This document shows positions 1 through 8,477 of a stretch of DNA of 64,000 bases, in pieces. Made by a program: the position numbers and the translations under genes. Below the pieces are notes generated by a model. That model did no database searches, was not told where the DNA came from, and was given only the letters and a program-made list of their open reading frames with translations. Position 1 is the first letter of the stretch. Each line of letters begins with the position of its first letter. Source of the DNA: Marinobacter sp. S0848L. Lineage in GTDB: Bacteria > Pseudomonadota > Gammaproteobacteria > Pseudomonadales > Oleiphilaceae. Where the stretch lies: the NCBI RefSeq assembly GCF_023016065.1, contig NZ_JALKAQ010000002.1, positions 186,001 to 250,000 on the forward strand, read 5' to 3'.

Positions 1-267
1 ACTGTAACTCCGAAAGGCTTGGACCAGTTTCGGAGGTTCGGGAATCTTTGATAGCACCTGATCGTCATAAAATAGCTCGATGCGCGTACCTACTTTAAGT
101 TCCCGTTTGGCCTTTCGAAGCCGAACCTTCTTGCCTTTCTGTGTCCACCAGCACGCCCCTTTCGCCATTGCGTCTTTTATGCGCTGCTTGGGTAGCCCCG
201 ACGCTTGCGCCAGCGCATCCACGGCGCTTTGAGCGGAATCAACGGTGATATCAATCTGTTTGCGCAT
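1..267 (-). CDS. RluA-family RNA pseudouridine synthase, N-terminal part (cut by window edge)
   Basis: Open frame of 89 codons from an ATG, running off the left edge without a stop. It starts MRKQIDITVDSAQSAVDALA. An S4-like RNA-binding region follows (LPKQRIKDAMAKGACWW, then a basic stretch KKVRLRKAKRELKVGTRIEL), and then the linker that usually leads into the catalytic domain. Known for the family: these enzymes isomerise uridine to pseudouridine in rRNA or tRNA. The catalytic domain with its Asp lies outside the window, so the substrate cannot be assigned. It is transcribed away from the small gene that follows on the plus strand. The family call is from the N-terminal pattern only. Confidence 0.7.
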   Translation of the reverse strand, partial: MRKQIDITVDSAQSAVDALAQASGLPKQRIKDAMAKGACWWTQKGKKVRLRKAKRELKVGTRIELFYDDQVLSKIPEPPKLVQAFRSYS

Positions 268-409
268 CGGGTGTCCTGGAAGCTGCGAAGATCGGGGCAA
301 TGGTACGAAGCTACACAAGGCGGGACAAGTGGTTTCTTGTTTGGGGACAGAGTTAACCAATCGGAGGAGAGGGTGTACACTGAAGTAAAACCTGCAAAGG
401 AGAACGGTA

Positions 410-586
410 ATGCCGCTCGTAGGATGGCTCTTCATATTAGCTGCGTTTGCCATGGTGATTGGTAGTCTCTTGTTTCTCAGAGACAGTGCCAATATGAAAA
501 TTCCGGAAGAGAAGCTGGAAAAAATCCGCGCCCGAAAAGCTCAACTTGAAAAAGAAGAGCAGGAAGAGGAAAAACGGGAGGGTTAA
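410..586 (+). CDS. Small DUF2897-like single-pass membrane protein
   Basis: A 58-residue protein starting MPLVGWLFILAAFAMVIGSL. An AAAGGAGA ribosome-binding site lies a few bases before the ATG. One N-terminal hydrophobic helix (about residues 4-23) is followed by a very charged tail rich in Glu, Lys and Arg (about 35-58) that is probably a short coiled coil. Size and layout match the DUF2897 family of small inner-membrane proteins as I remember it; function is unknown. It is divergent from the pseudouridine synthase and nearly abuts the next minus-strand small gene, with which it converges. Confidence 0.65.
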   Translation: MPLVGWLFILAAFAMVIGSLLFLRDSANMKIPEEKLEKIRARKAQLEKEEQEEEKREG

Positions 587-589
587 GCG

Positions 590-751
590 CTAGAACCCTG
601 CCAGCAACACGTAATCTTGAGCGAAATTGAACGCCCATTCGTAATAATAGTATGGATCCAAGTATTTGGTTTCAAACAATTCGGGGTGGTCTGCGATCAC
701 TGCCAAGGCCATGATACCCGTTGCACAAGCGCACTTTTTTCCGGTTGTCAC
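590..751 (-). CDS. Hypothetical 53-residue protein with Cys-Ala-Cys motif
   Basis: GTG-started frame with a good Shine-Dalgarno (AAAAGGAG) about 6 bases upstream. The protein begins with TTGKKCACATG, then a short hydrophobic stretch GIMALAVIA, then an aromatic-rich part with four consecutive Tyr (DPYYYYEWAF) and ends LLAGF. I do not recognise the family. The two close cysteines might bind a metal or carry a modification, but that is a guess. It converges with the DUF2897-like gene, with only three bases between the two stop codons. Its reality rests on the ribosome-binding site and tidy packing. Confidence 0.45.
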   Translation of the reverse strand: MTTGKKCACATGIMALAVIADHPELFETKYLDPYYYYEWAFNFAQDYVLLAGF

Positions 752-1030
752 GCTCAACTCCTTTTCAACATCTCACCTCTAAGTTGAAGATGTGTTGTCT
801 TCAGCTACGCATCTGCATACTTCCCACAAGAATAGTAGACACGGCCCAAGCATCCAGTTTTTCCGGCTATTTTTTTAGAACGGAAATTCAGAATCATAGC
901 GGTTGGTTGTTTTGGCCTGTTAAGCGTACGTGGAACTGCTGATTTCAGTGATCAGAGGCTGTATTGTTTTGCTGATCATTTAATGATCGAGGATATTCCG
1001 ACTAACAATAAGAACGTAGGATTTGCAATC

Positions 1031-3722
1031 ATGCCAAGACGCGCAGTGCAGTTGTGCGCCGCTCTTACCAGCGGGCTCGTGGTTTCAAATGCCGATGCCA
1101 GTATGGGTAATTTGGGGACCAGTTACGGGTTAATGCCCCAGGATGTCGCCACAGCCCAAGGGCTTTCGTTGTTTAACAGTGCAGCTTCCGCGACCTACTC
1201 GCCGACTCAACACGTATTGCTTGGTTTCAAATCGAATCTTGCGTCTTTGACCCGTAAGAGGCATCCCGTCTATGTAGGTGTAATGATTGGCCTGGAAAAG
1301 TACGGCAAAGAGATGATGCCCTTCCGCTCCGAAACTGCAGACACGGGGCAACTACGATTACCGAAGGCGTGTCGGTTGGGGGTTCTGTCCGGTTAACGTT
1401 GGAATCCCGGGCAGAGTTGAAAGCGCTTTCGACGCTCGAAGGTGAGACGAGCCAAGAGCGTTTGCAGGTAAACGCCCAGCCGTCGCTGAAGACCGGCACG
1501 GATGTGATCGACTATTCGCTTGAACGAATCGATGGCGGGTATAGCGTTAGCCTCATGCCGGCAGAGCCACTGCATACTGGGACCGAGTATAAACTTATCT
1601 TCGACAAAACCGTGCTCTCTGATAAAGGGCGGCCATTCCGAACACTCTATTCGAACCGTCAGACTTCGCTTCGTTTCGCATTGAGCTGACTCACCCGGTT
1701 CATCCGGATTGGCAGAAGTTGGGCGGCAAGATTGAGCTTTTGGATGATAAGGGCAATTCGGTACAGGCAGACGTGTTTGTTCAGGATCGCCGAATTACCG
1801 TTGACCCCTGCGTTGCCGAAAGTGCCGCTAACTGTGGCTTGCCCGGGGATAAGCTGGCCAGTGGCGAACGCTACACTTTGAACACTCAAGCGCTTCCGTC
1901 CGTCAACGGAGAGCATCTAAGCAGTAAAACGGAATTCAAGGCGATGAAAACGGAGCCGGTGGTTGTTCAGTTTCAGAACGTGACCGACCCGGGCATCACG
2001 GAAGGGAATGCGGACTTGGTCTTGTCCAAGTTGAACGGACAGCCCGTCAACGGTGTGATTTTGAATTCGATGTTGCTTGGTACTACCGATGCCTCAGAGA
2101 GCAGCGGTGGTCTGTACAGTGAGTTAGCCTATGCGCCGGCATTCAGACCCGATGAGCCGTTGCCGATCCGAGTGCCGCGGGGCACTCGATTGATTGGCAG
2201 CTCCATCGATGTGAAAGCCAATGGTACTGTCTCAGTGCTTGATGAAGATGCCGGTCAATCCCTTCGTTCTGGCGCATTGAATGTTATTACGATTAGCGAT
2301 GCCACGGGTTATTTAATCCCGAACCCTTATACCGACCATGTGGACGCGCCAAGCCATGTTCGATTGTTTAGCGATGCGGCAATGATCACAGAAGCGGCTA
2401 GCACGAACACAGCTTTAACGCAGAACCTGCCGCACATCGAAATGGTAGGCATCGCCCGGGTGACGGATGGCCTTTGAACCATTGATGTGATGGCGGTGCT
2501 GAAGCCGAACCTGTTAGGCCGGGAGGTCGCGGATTCTACTGTGGCCTTCCAGATAACTGCCGACACCTCGATTGATGCGCAGATGGAAGCGTTTGACAAC
2601 CGAGCGCCAGACCGGGATGCGCCGAAGCTTGTGAGCTGGTCGCCCGGGTCTGATGGAAAATACGATTTCATGCCCGATCGCGATGCAATGCACCGGCCCG
2701 GTGATCCGGTAACCCTGTTTTTCGATGAGCCTGTTTTGGCTTTATCGGTTGAGTCTGGTGTCATTCAGAAAGCCGGCGCAAGCGAAGTGCCTGTAAAGTA
2801 ATGGGTGGACGGCGCATCGGTGAGCCTTAACCCTGAGGGTGGTCTGCAACACGGTGTGCGTTACTTGTTAGAGCTCAACTCCAATCTTACAGACCTTGCA
2901 GGGAATGCTATTCCTCACCAAGTTCTGGAGTTTGAACTTCCGGATTTCACAATCAATCGATATAACCACGGTGCGAATAGGGGATACGTTCAGGGTGGAT
3001 TCGGTTAACGAAGACGGAAGTATCCTCACTGAGAATATTCCCGGCCGGTTGGAATTCAGCAATCAACGCCTCCAGTTCTTGATTGCGAATCTCGGAATAA
3101 TTGCCGGGAGCCGTTTAACCATAAGCTGGACCCCAGAGGTGAGGCGGCCCCAACACCCTACCGGCCCAGTGAGAATGCGACCACCATCTTAGCCGGTGGC
3201 AATTCCAGTTTCTTGGGTGTTCCTTCGATCCCGACAAGGATCGGGTGTGATCCATCTTTAAGTGGCGATTGCCCTGATGACAAGTTTCTGTACAAAACCT
3301 ATGGGCTGAACATTGAATTCGAAGGGCCGATTGATCCAGACGTGTTCGGGAAAGAAGGCGTTGAAGTCAAAGTGTATCCAACGGTCATCGCCACCACAGG
3401 GGTTAGCGTATTTTTGACCGGGGTAGGAGAGCAGAATACCGGGCCAGCCATCGTCCGGATTCGGCATGTACCAACCGACGACAATCCTCAAGGCCATCTT
3501 GTCGGCTTGATTGACGAAGGCCCGGACGACGGGCGATTGCTGGTAACCCTTGAAACTTTAAAAGCCGTTGAACTGTCTGCCAAGGTGGATTTTAAGAATA
3601 TTCCCGAGATTTTTCGAGGTATGGTTGAGATCCCTCTGATTATTCCGTCCGGCGGGGCCAATTTGAACTTGATTTCTCTGCCGATCAAACAGATGCCGGA
3701 GGCTCATCAGGTGGCGCCTTGA
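1031..3722 (+). pseudogene. Decayed fusion of an outer-membrane barrel gene and an Ig-like surface protein gene
   Basis: Homologous-looking coding sequence runs through three frames and is broken many times. It starts with a signal-peptide-like MPRRAVQLCAALTSG and mature text MGNLGTSYGLMPQDVATAQ that resembles FadL/OmpP1-type barrel proteins. The barrel part changes frame near 1360 and ends near 1495. From there the text looks like Big_5/SbsA-type bacterial Ig repeats (TGTEYKLIFDKTVLSDKGRP, later HGVRYLLELNSNLTDLAGNA). Further breaks: a frame change near 1690, an in-frame TGA at 2475-2477, an in-frame TAA at 2799-2801, and frame changes near 2960 and 3190. The last open piece ends at 3722. 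Interpretation: an internal deletion joined two neighbouring genes and the fusion then decayed. Family names are from pattern memory. Confidence 0.75.
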
Positions 3723-3754
3723 GGTGTTCTTTAGAGTAATAGTCAATTCGAGGT

Positions 3755-3799
3755 GGCATTAAAGCAGGTCGAACACTGTAACGAGGCTGCTTTAATGCC
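3755..3799. repeat. Perfect 13-bp inverted repeat between convergent genes
   Basis: Left arm GGCATTAAAGCAG (3755-3767) and right arm CTGCTTTAATGCC (3787-3799) are exact reverse complements around a 19-base loop. It lies between the end of the pseudogene and the end of the VWA PEP-CTERM gene, where a two-way terminator would be expected. No T-run follows on either side, so it is not a textbook intrinsic terminator. Confidence 0.6.
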
Positions 3800-3806
3800 G
3801 TTTAGT

Positions 3807-4538
3807 TCATGCAGTTTGAGTACGTAGTTTCGCAGCGCCAATACCTGCCAAGCCAAGCAGCATAAGAATTAGAGTTGCTGGCTCTGGAACCGGAACAGGA
3901 TTGATTTCCCTTTTAAGTTTCTCAATCAGTACCTTCTCGAAAGTATCGAAGCCACTAGCAAGTAATGAGAATGAATCCGGCCCATAGGCGAAGTCCGGCG
4001 CTGTCCCGGTACCTATGCCGATAGCGTTGACAACCGTAGCTTTGCCATTATCTACGGCCCAAGCTGACGTGCCATTTGTTCCCGCTGATCCGGCCGGGTC
4101 AACGCCGCGATTCCACCTTCCATCTGTTGAAACATCGATAATTGAGCGCAGCGCACTGCCTGTGAACGTGCTCTCTGCAGCAACTATGCCGCAGGAGATA
4201 CATGTTGAGCTGCCATTACCAGATTTGCTAAGCCCGAGGAAGAAGTTGCTGATATTGGTAACGTCTGTGCTATTTGCTATTGTGGTCATTGCGCGGACCA
4301 CCGATGCTGTCCTGCCAAATCGCACTACAGATACTGCAACTGAGCCATCTGTTGGGAGAACGGCGGTTAAGGCATTGGAATACCCTTGCATTTGCAAGTT
4401 CCACTCAGAAGAATTGATGCTCCCTGATGCATCAACAACCAAGGAGAGTTCTATCGGGACAGCGTTGGCTGATATGGGTGTTAATGCGATCGCTGCGGCA
4501 AAAATAATCGAGTTTAATAATTGTTTTATGAGTTTCAT
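3807..4538 (-). CDS. VWA-domain (DUF1194-like) PEP-CTERM surface protein
   Basis: 243 residues: signal peptide (MKLIKQLLNSIIFAAAIALT...ANA), a von Willebrand A-type domain, and a C-terminal PEP-CTERM sorting tail. The metal-site DxSxS motif is visible as VVDASGSIN near residue 37. The tail reads VPVPEPATLILMLLGLAGIG and then a basic end (AKLRTQ). Known for the family: such tails are recognised by exosortases, and this window encodes XrtA, so export and processing at the inner membrane are expected. A VWA fold suggests adhesion or protein binding. The gene stands alone, about 12 kb from the polysaccharide locus. A long upstream region with inverted repeats suggests its own regulation. Confidence 0.85.
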   Translation of the reverse strand: MKLIKQLLNSIIFAAAIALTPISANAVPIELSLVVDASGSINSSEWNLQMQGYSNALTAVLPTDGSVAVSVVRFGRTASVVRAMTTIANSTDVTNISNFFLGLSKSGNGSSTCISCGIVAAESTFTGSALRSIIDVSTDGRWNRGVDPAGSAGTNGTSAWAVDNGKATVVNAIGIGTGTAPDFAYGPDSFSLLASGFDTFEKVLIEKLKREINPVPVPEPATLILMLLGLAGIGAAKLRTQTA

Positions 4539-4607
4539 GATTAGATTTCCTTCTCATCCTTTGATCCAGGATAGTGCCGGTCTGACGAGTTCGGTTGGAA
4601 CAAGTCG

Positions 4608-4648
4608 TGGCACTGGTGCACCCCCAGTGCGCCAAACGAAAGTGCACC
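4608..4648. repeat. Overlapping inverted repeats upstream of the VWA PEP-CTERM gene
   Basis: TGGCACTGG (4608-4616) faces CCAGTGCGCCA (4624-4634) with a two-base bulge. GGTGCAC (4615-4621) is repeated in inverse as GTGCACC (4642-4648). They lie 70-110 bases before the start codon of the minus-strand gene, so they could be a regulator site or a leader hairpin. No known operator is recognised. Confidence 0.4.
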
Positions 4649-4666
4649 TGAGGTACTGAGCGGGCT

Positions 4667-4683
4667 TGCAGGAACTAGACCAA
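4667..4683 (-). promoter_or_regulatory. Possible sigma-54 promoter for the VWA PEP-CTERM gene
   Basis: Read on the minus strand: TTGG-TCTAGTTCC-TGCA, with GG and GC at the correct 12-base offset for -24/-12 elements. The -24 half lacks the usual CAC, and the implied leader is about 130 bases, so this is weak. The reason to consider it is that PEP-CTERM genes of XrtA systems are often sigma-54 dependent. Confidence 0.25.
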
Positions 4684-4946
4684 TTTATAAAGCCAAGAGT
4701 TAATCGATGCTTTTCATTTGCTTATGGCTTTGATCCAAGATTTTCATCTTTGAAAAATAGGTGGGGCGTAAAGAAAGCCGACGCCGGAACGTTTGCATCT
4801 GCGGTATAGCGTGGCTTGAATCAGCCGAATACGCACGTTTTTATTGAGCGTATGTGTAGATATGCAGTGTGTGGGGGGAATGTCAGTTATAGGCGAGGGA
4901 AATATCAAGCCTAATGTGGCCAAGATGCCGATCAAAATTCGGGCGC

Positions 4947-4979
4947 AAAAAAAGCCACTTGGCTTACGCCTAAGTGACT
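4947..4979 (-). terminator. Intrinsic terminator of the tRNA-Val transcript
   Basis: On the minus strand, AGTCACTT-A-GGC-GTAA-GCC-AAGTGGCT folds into a stem with a GTAA loop and one G-U pair, directly followed by seven T. It begins 17 bases beyond the tRNA CCA end. Confidence 0.9.
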
Positions 4980-4995
4980 CTTTTACTCGCAGAAT

Positions 4996-5072
<77 letters not shown>

Positions 5073-5117
5073 ATGTCCTGCAACGGGGACGAAATATACT
5101 GATTATCTCGTTACTGG

Positions 5118-6077
5118 TCAACTACTTTGAGTAGTATTTTTCACTTTGATCAGGCCTTTAATCGCACGCCGCAGGGCGCTCCAGCGATTGACTAATAAAG
5201 CCGCAAATATAAGGGCGCAACCGCCGATTTGGAGGAGGGTCATGCTCTCGTCAAACCACACAGCGGCAAACAGCGCGACCCATACTGGCTCCAAAATCAG
5301 AATCACCACCCCGTGGCTGTGCGCTGACAGACTTTGCGCATAGGTTTGCAGTAAAAAACGTCCCGCGGTGGCGATGAGGGCACTGGCCAATACCCATACG
5401 TACAAGATTGGCGGCGGGTTGGTGAAGGTTGCCGCCCAGGGTTCAGTGATGGCCGATTCAGCCAATGTAACTGCGCCCACGGTCAGGAGTGCCATGGCAG
5501 TGAGTGGAAGGGCGGGTACTTTCTTTTTCTCGATGGTTTCCCCGTGTTTGTTTACCACGGTTCGTTGGTTAGCCGTCCGGGTGTTCAGGGTAAAATAGAG
5601 AGCAAAAATAAATGCAGCCATCACGAAATAGAGCTGGCCCGGGTCTGGTTTGAAACCGTTTTCCAGTGAAAGCAGGGCTAGCCCGGATATCGCGATGGGT
5701 ATCGCTATCCATGTGCTTATGGGCTGCGCTTCACCAAATACCGCCCTTGCGAGTATGGGTACAATAACCACGCCCAAGCTGGTTAGAAAAGCGCCTTCAC
5801 CCATGCTGTCGCCGTGAAAAAGCCCCATAATCCAGCAGGTCATCGCAATCCCGAACACGGCCCCAACGCCAATACTGCGCTGAATTTGATCCATGCTCAG
5901 ACGGCGCAAAGCGGGTAAGGCCAAAAGAAACAACACGCCACCGGCAACTAAAAAGCGAACGGCCATAAATAACAGCGGCGGCATCATCAGGACCGCTTCT
6001 TTCGAAAACATCCAGCCGACTGCCGCCAGAAGCGTGACAACAACCAAGAGAAAGTCGGATTTATGAGCGTCAGACAT
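5118..6077 (-). CDS. EamA/DMT-family membrane transporter
   Basis: 319 residues with about ten hydrophobic helices in two similar halves, the layout of drug/metabolite transporters (RhaT/YdcZ/EamA type). The start MSDAHKSDFLL is chosen over an upstream ATG because the first helix begins directly after it and the length then fits the family (about 300). Between the halves is a hydrophilic loop (about residues 165-185, with KHGETIEKKK) longer than usual. A glycine and acidic motif ILEPVWVALFAAVWFDE near the C-terminus is typical of the second EamA repeat. The substrate is unknown; members export amino acids or other small metabolites. It is a single gene, divergent from the HTH gene. Confidence 0.85.
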   Translation of the reverse strand: MSDAHKSDFLLVVVTLLAAVGWMFSKEAVLMMPPLLFMAVRFLVAGGVLFLLALPALRRLSMDQIQRSIGVGAVFGIAMTCWIMGLFHGDSMGEGAFLTSLGVVIVPILARAVFGEAQPISTWIAIPIAISGLALLSLENGFKPDPGQLYFVMAAFIFALYFTLNTRTANQRTVVNKHGETIEKKKVPALPLTAMALLTVGAVTLAESAITEPWAATFTNPPPILYVWVLASALIATAGRFLLQTYAQSLSAHSHGVVILILEPVWVALFAAVWFDESMTLLQIGGCALIFAALLVNRWSALRRAIKGLIKVKNTTQSS

Positions 6078-6291
6078 GGGTAAGCAAAGCCTGCATCGAT
6101 AAAAAAGGTGGACCAATTTATCGTTAGGACGCTAAAAAATAAAGCAGCGAAAACCGATAGGCGGATGATAAGAACTCGTGCATTGTGCCTAAAGCGACAT
6201 ATACGCTACATTGCCGTATAACATTCTTCATCGTGCTCAATGCTAAGTGGCGGTTAAAGGCGGCCACAGTTAACCGGTCAGAGGCAACAGG

Positions 6292-6708
6292 ATGCGGTAC
6301 CTGCAAACATTTCATCGTCGCTTGCGCTATCTCCGCGAAGCGGGCCAGTTATCTTGTTCCGACATTGCGGCCATGTGTGGCGTAGAGGAAACCGTGGTTC
6401 AGCGCTGGGAGGCGCCGGAACTCAAGCAGCGGAGTTACCCGGGCTTGGCAGAACTGCTGGATTTGTGTGTAAAAACAGAAACGCCGCTAGAACAAATGCT
6501 GGACATGAATGAGGACAGCGATGCCGACCAGTTGGAGCTGCCGGGCTTGGTTGTCAGTAACGAGGACGGTCTGGCGGAAGCGCTAAAGGAGCTGGAGCAG
6601 GAAATAGAGCGCGTGCGGTTGTCCGATGAGGAGATGGAAATTCTGCGCCGGTTCCGTAAAGCCTCAATGGACAACCGGCGCATGGTATTGCAGCTGCTAG
6701 GGGGCTAA
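6292..6708 (+). CDS. Small XRE-like helix-turn-helix regulator
   Basis: 138 residues. The N-terminal 60 residues fit a Cro/CI-type helix-turn-helix: RLRYLREAGQLSCSDIAAMC, then GVEETVVQRWE, where the recognition helix would lie. The rest is acidic and helical (EDSDADQLELPGL, then ALKELEQEIERVRLSDEEME) and could mediate dimerisation. It converges with galU, with four bases between the stop codons. The regulated genes are unknown and no palindromic operator is evident in front of it. The family call is by pattern. Confidence 0.65.
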   Translation: MRYLQTFHRRLRYLREAGQLSCSDIAAMCGVEETVVQRWEAPELKQRSYPGLAELLDLCVKTETPLEQMLDMNEDSDADQLELPGLVVSNEDGLAEALKELEQEIERVRLSDEEMEILRRFRKASMDNRRMVLQLLGG

Positions 6709-6712
6709 GCCC

Positions 6713-7549
6713 TTACTTGCCTTTCTTGTAGATGTTTTCGTACACGTAATTGGTGGCTTCCACAAAGCCATCAATGCTGCCGCAGTCGAAACGCTTACCT
6801 TTAAATTGATACGCCAGCACGCAGCCGTTCTTGGCTTGTTCCAGTAGGGCATCAGTAATCTGCACCTCGCCGTTTTTGCCCGGAGGCGTGCGCTCCAGAA
6901 TCTCAAAGATGTCCGGCGTCAAAATGTAGCGACCGATGATCGCGAGGTTGCTGGGTGCATTCTCGGGCGCAGGCTTTTCAACCATGTCGGTGATGCGGTA
7001 CAGGCCGTCTTTCATGGATTCACCGGCAATCACACCGTACTTATGGGTTTCATCCATCGGCACTTCTTCGATGGCGACAATTGAGCAGCGGAACTGGTTG
7101 TACAGTTTCACCATCTGGCTCAGTACACCGTCGTCGTCCTCCGGGCCCACGCAGAAGTCGTCGGCCAGAACCACAGCGAACGGGTTGTCACCAACCAGGT
7201 TGCGGCCCGTCAGAATGGCGTGCCCCAGACCTTTCATCTCGCTTTGGCGCGTAAACGCGAAGGTGTTGTTATCAATCAAATCGCGGATTGAGGTAAGCAG
7301 GCCTTCTTTGCCTGTACCGGCGATCTGGTGTTCCAGCTCGTAACTGATGTCGAAGTGGTCTTCGATTGCGCGCTTACCGCGGCCCGTCACAAAACCAAAC
7401 TCGTGTATGCCAGCGTCTGACGCTTCTTCGACGCCGTACTGAACCAGCGGCTTGTTAACAACCGGCAGAATCTCTTTGGGCATGGCCTTGGTGGCCGGGA
7501 GGAAGCGTGTGCCATAACCGGCAACGGGGAAGAGACACTTCTTGATCAT
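6713..7549 (-). CDS. galU: UTP-glucose-1-phosphate uridylyltransferase GalU
   Basis: 278 residues making UDP-glucose from UTP and glucose 1-phosphate in the cytoplasm. The nucleotidyltransferase signature is clear at the N-terminus (FPVAGYGTRFLPATKAMPKE, then PVVNKPLVQYGVEEA), followed by HEFGFVTGRGKRAIEDHFD and, further on, LADDFC and MVEKPAPE. The start MIKKCLFP is chosen because AAAGGA lies eight bases upstream and pseudomonad GalU begins the same way; an ATG nine bases earlier would overlap that site. UDP-glucose is a precursor for many surface sugars, so it probably feeds the polysaccharide locus, although it is not in that operon. Confidence 0.95.
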   Translation of the reverse strand: MIKKCLFPVAGYGTRFLPATKAMPKEILPVVNKPLVQYGVEEASDAGIHEFGFVTGRGKRAIEDHFDISYELEHQIAGTGKEGLLTSIRDLIDNNTFAFTRQSEMKGLGHAILTGRNLVGDNPFAVVLADDFCVGPEDDDGVLSQMVKLYNQFRCSIVAIEEVPMDETHKYGVIAGESMKDGLYRITDMVEKPAPENAPSNLAIIGRYILTPDIFEILERTPPGKNGEVQITDALLEQAKNGCVLAYQFKGKRFDCGSIDGFVEATNYVYENIYKKGK

Positions 7550-7714
7550 AGGGTTCATCCTTTATTCGATTCGGGCTTGTTGGGAGCCTTCCCACAAAGT
7601 GCGCTAAGTGTAGCGAAGTTGCGGCGCTAAATGGAGGGTTTCGTGGGCTTAAAGGAGGGAAGTGCAGGCTTCGGCCAAAATCATGCTAACAATTATACTT
7701 TCGCCGTAAGGCAT

Positions 7715-7778
7715 ATTGTTGACAATCCACGAGTTGAGGCGTACTTTTCGAAACATCATAGTCTGGATTGTTAACAAA
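7715..7778. promoter_or_regulatory. Two candidate GntR operators flanking the regulator promoter
   Basis: ATTGTTGACAAT (7715-7726) and ATTGTTAACAAA (7767-7778) are each near-palindromic. Taken with flanks, TTGTTGACAATCC and GGATTGTTAACAA form an inverted repeat matching at 12 of 13 positions. A perfect -35 box TTGACA (7719-7724) lies inside the first copy, with a poor -10 (TACTTT) 17 bases on; the second copy ends two bases before the start codon. The arrangement suggests autoregulation by the GntR protein. Confidence 0.5.
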
Positions 7779-7780
7779 AT

Positions 7781-8461
7781 ATGGCTGAAGTTCAGTTACA
7801 AACTCAAACCCGCGCAGACGAAGCGTTCGATTGTTTGCAAACCGCCATTGTTAAAGGTGATCTGGCGCCGGGTGAAAAAATCGGTGAGGTGGAGCTGTGC
7901 TCTCGCTTTAATCTGACCCGTGGGCCGCTTCGAGAAGCGCTGGGCCGGCTGGAATCTCGCGGCCTGTTGGTGCGCCGGCCTCATGCCGGGGTGAAGGTGG
8001 TTTCTGTCAGTGCGGATGAGTTGATCGAACTGTACCGAATTCGAGAAGTGATGGAAGGCCTGGCGGCTCGGCAAGCGGCCGAGCGCATGACTGATGAGGA
8101 AATCCAGGATTTGCTGGCGACTCTGGACAGTCATGAAGCGATGATCGAAGAAGCCCAAGGGCAGGCTTACTATCAGGCCGAAGGCGATTATGACTTTCAT
8201 CACCGCATTGCCACCGGGAGCAGAAACACCAAATTGGCCCAGATGCTTTTGGGCGATCTCTACTACATGGTGCGAATGTATCGCTACCGATTAAGCACAT
8301 CCGCCGGGCGCCCCCATATGGCGCTGGGTGAACACCGCAGTATCGTCGAAGCCATTGCCCAGCGTGATGGTGAACTCGCCGAATTTCTAATGAAAAGACA
8401 CATCAACGCCGCCCGTCAAAATATTGAGAAAAAGATTCAAGAAGGCGTTCTAACCATCTGA
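7781..8461 (+). CDS. GntR-family (FCD) regulator of the methylcitrate operon
   Basis: 226 residues. N-terminal winged helix (about 10-75: EVELCSRFNLTRGPLREALG, then LESRGLLVRRPHAGVKV) followed by an all-helical FCD ligand-binding domain with spaced His and Asp residues (DYDFHHRIA, GEHRSIVEAI). The FCD/FadR type commonly binds a metal and a carboxylic acid. It is the first gene of the prp cluster, 16 bases before prpB, so it likely senses a propionate-pathway intermediate such as 2-methylcitrate; that is inference. This is not the sigma-54-type PrpR of enterobacteria. The operator pair directly upstream supports self-control. Confidence 0.88.
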   Translation: MAEVQLQTQTRADEAFDCLQTAIVKGDLAPGEKIGEVELCSRFNLTRGPLREALGRLESRGLLVRRPHAGVKVVSVSADELIELYRIREVMEGLAARQAAERMTDEEIQDLLATLDSHEAMIEEAQGQAYYQAEGDYDFHHRIATGSRNTKLAQMLLGDLYYMVRMYRYRLSTSAGRPHMALGEHRSIVEAIAQRDGELAEFLMKRHINAARQNIEKKIQEGVLTI

Positions 8462-8477
8462 TTAAGAGGTAAATGTT

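Larger units (their letters stand above)
4539..4946. other. Intergenic stretch between PEP-CTERM gene and tRNA terminator
   Basis: About 400 bases without a supportable gene. It holds the inverted repeats and weak promoter candidate listed separately. The part from about 4690 to 4940 shows nothing I can name; short open frames there have no ribosome-binding site. Confidence 0.6.

Noticed and set aside
4608..4625. TGGCACTGGTGCAC read as a sigma-54 promoter
   Set aside because: GG and GC are at the wrong distance (9 rather than 12 bases), and on the plus strand, away from the PEP-CTERM gene.
4015..4659. 214-codon open frame on the plus strand
   Set aside because: It lies antisense over the VWA PEP-CTERM gene, whose signal peptide, metal motif and sorting tail are clear. 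The antisense frame has no recognisable protein text.
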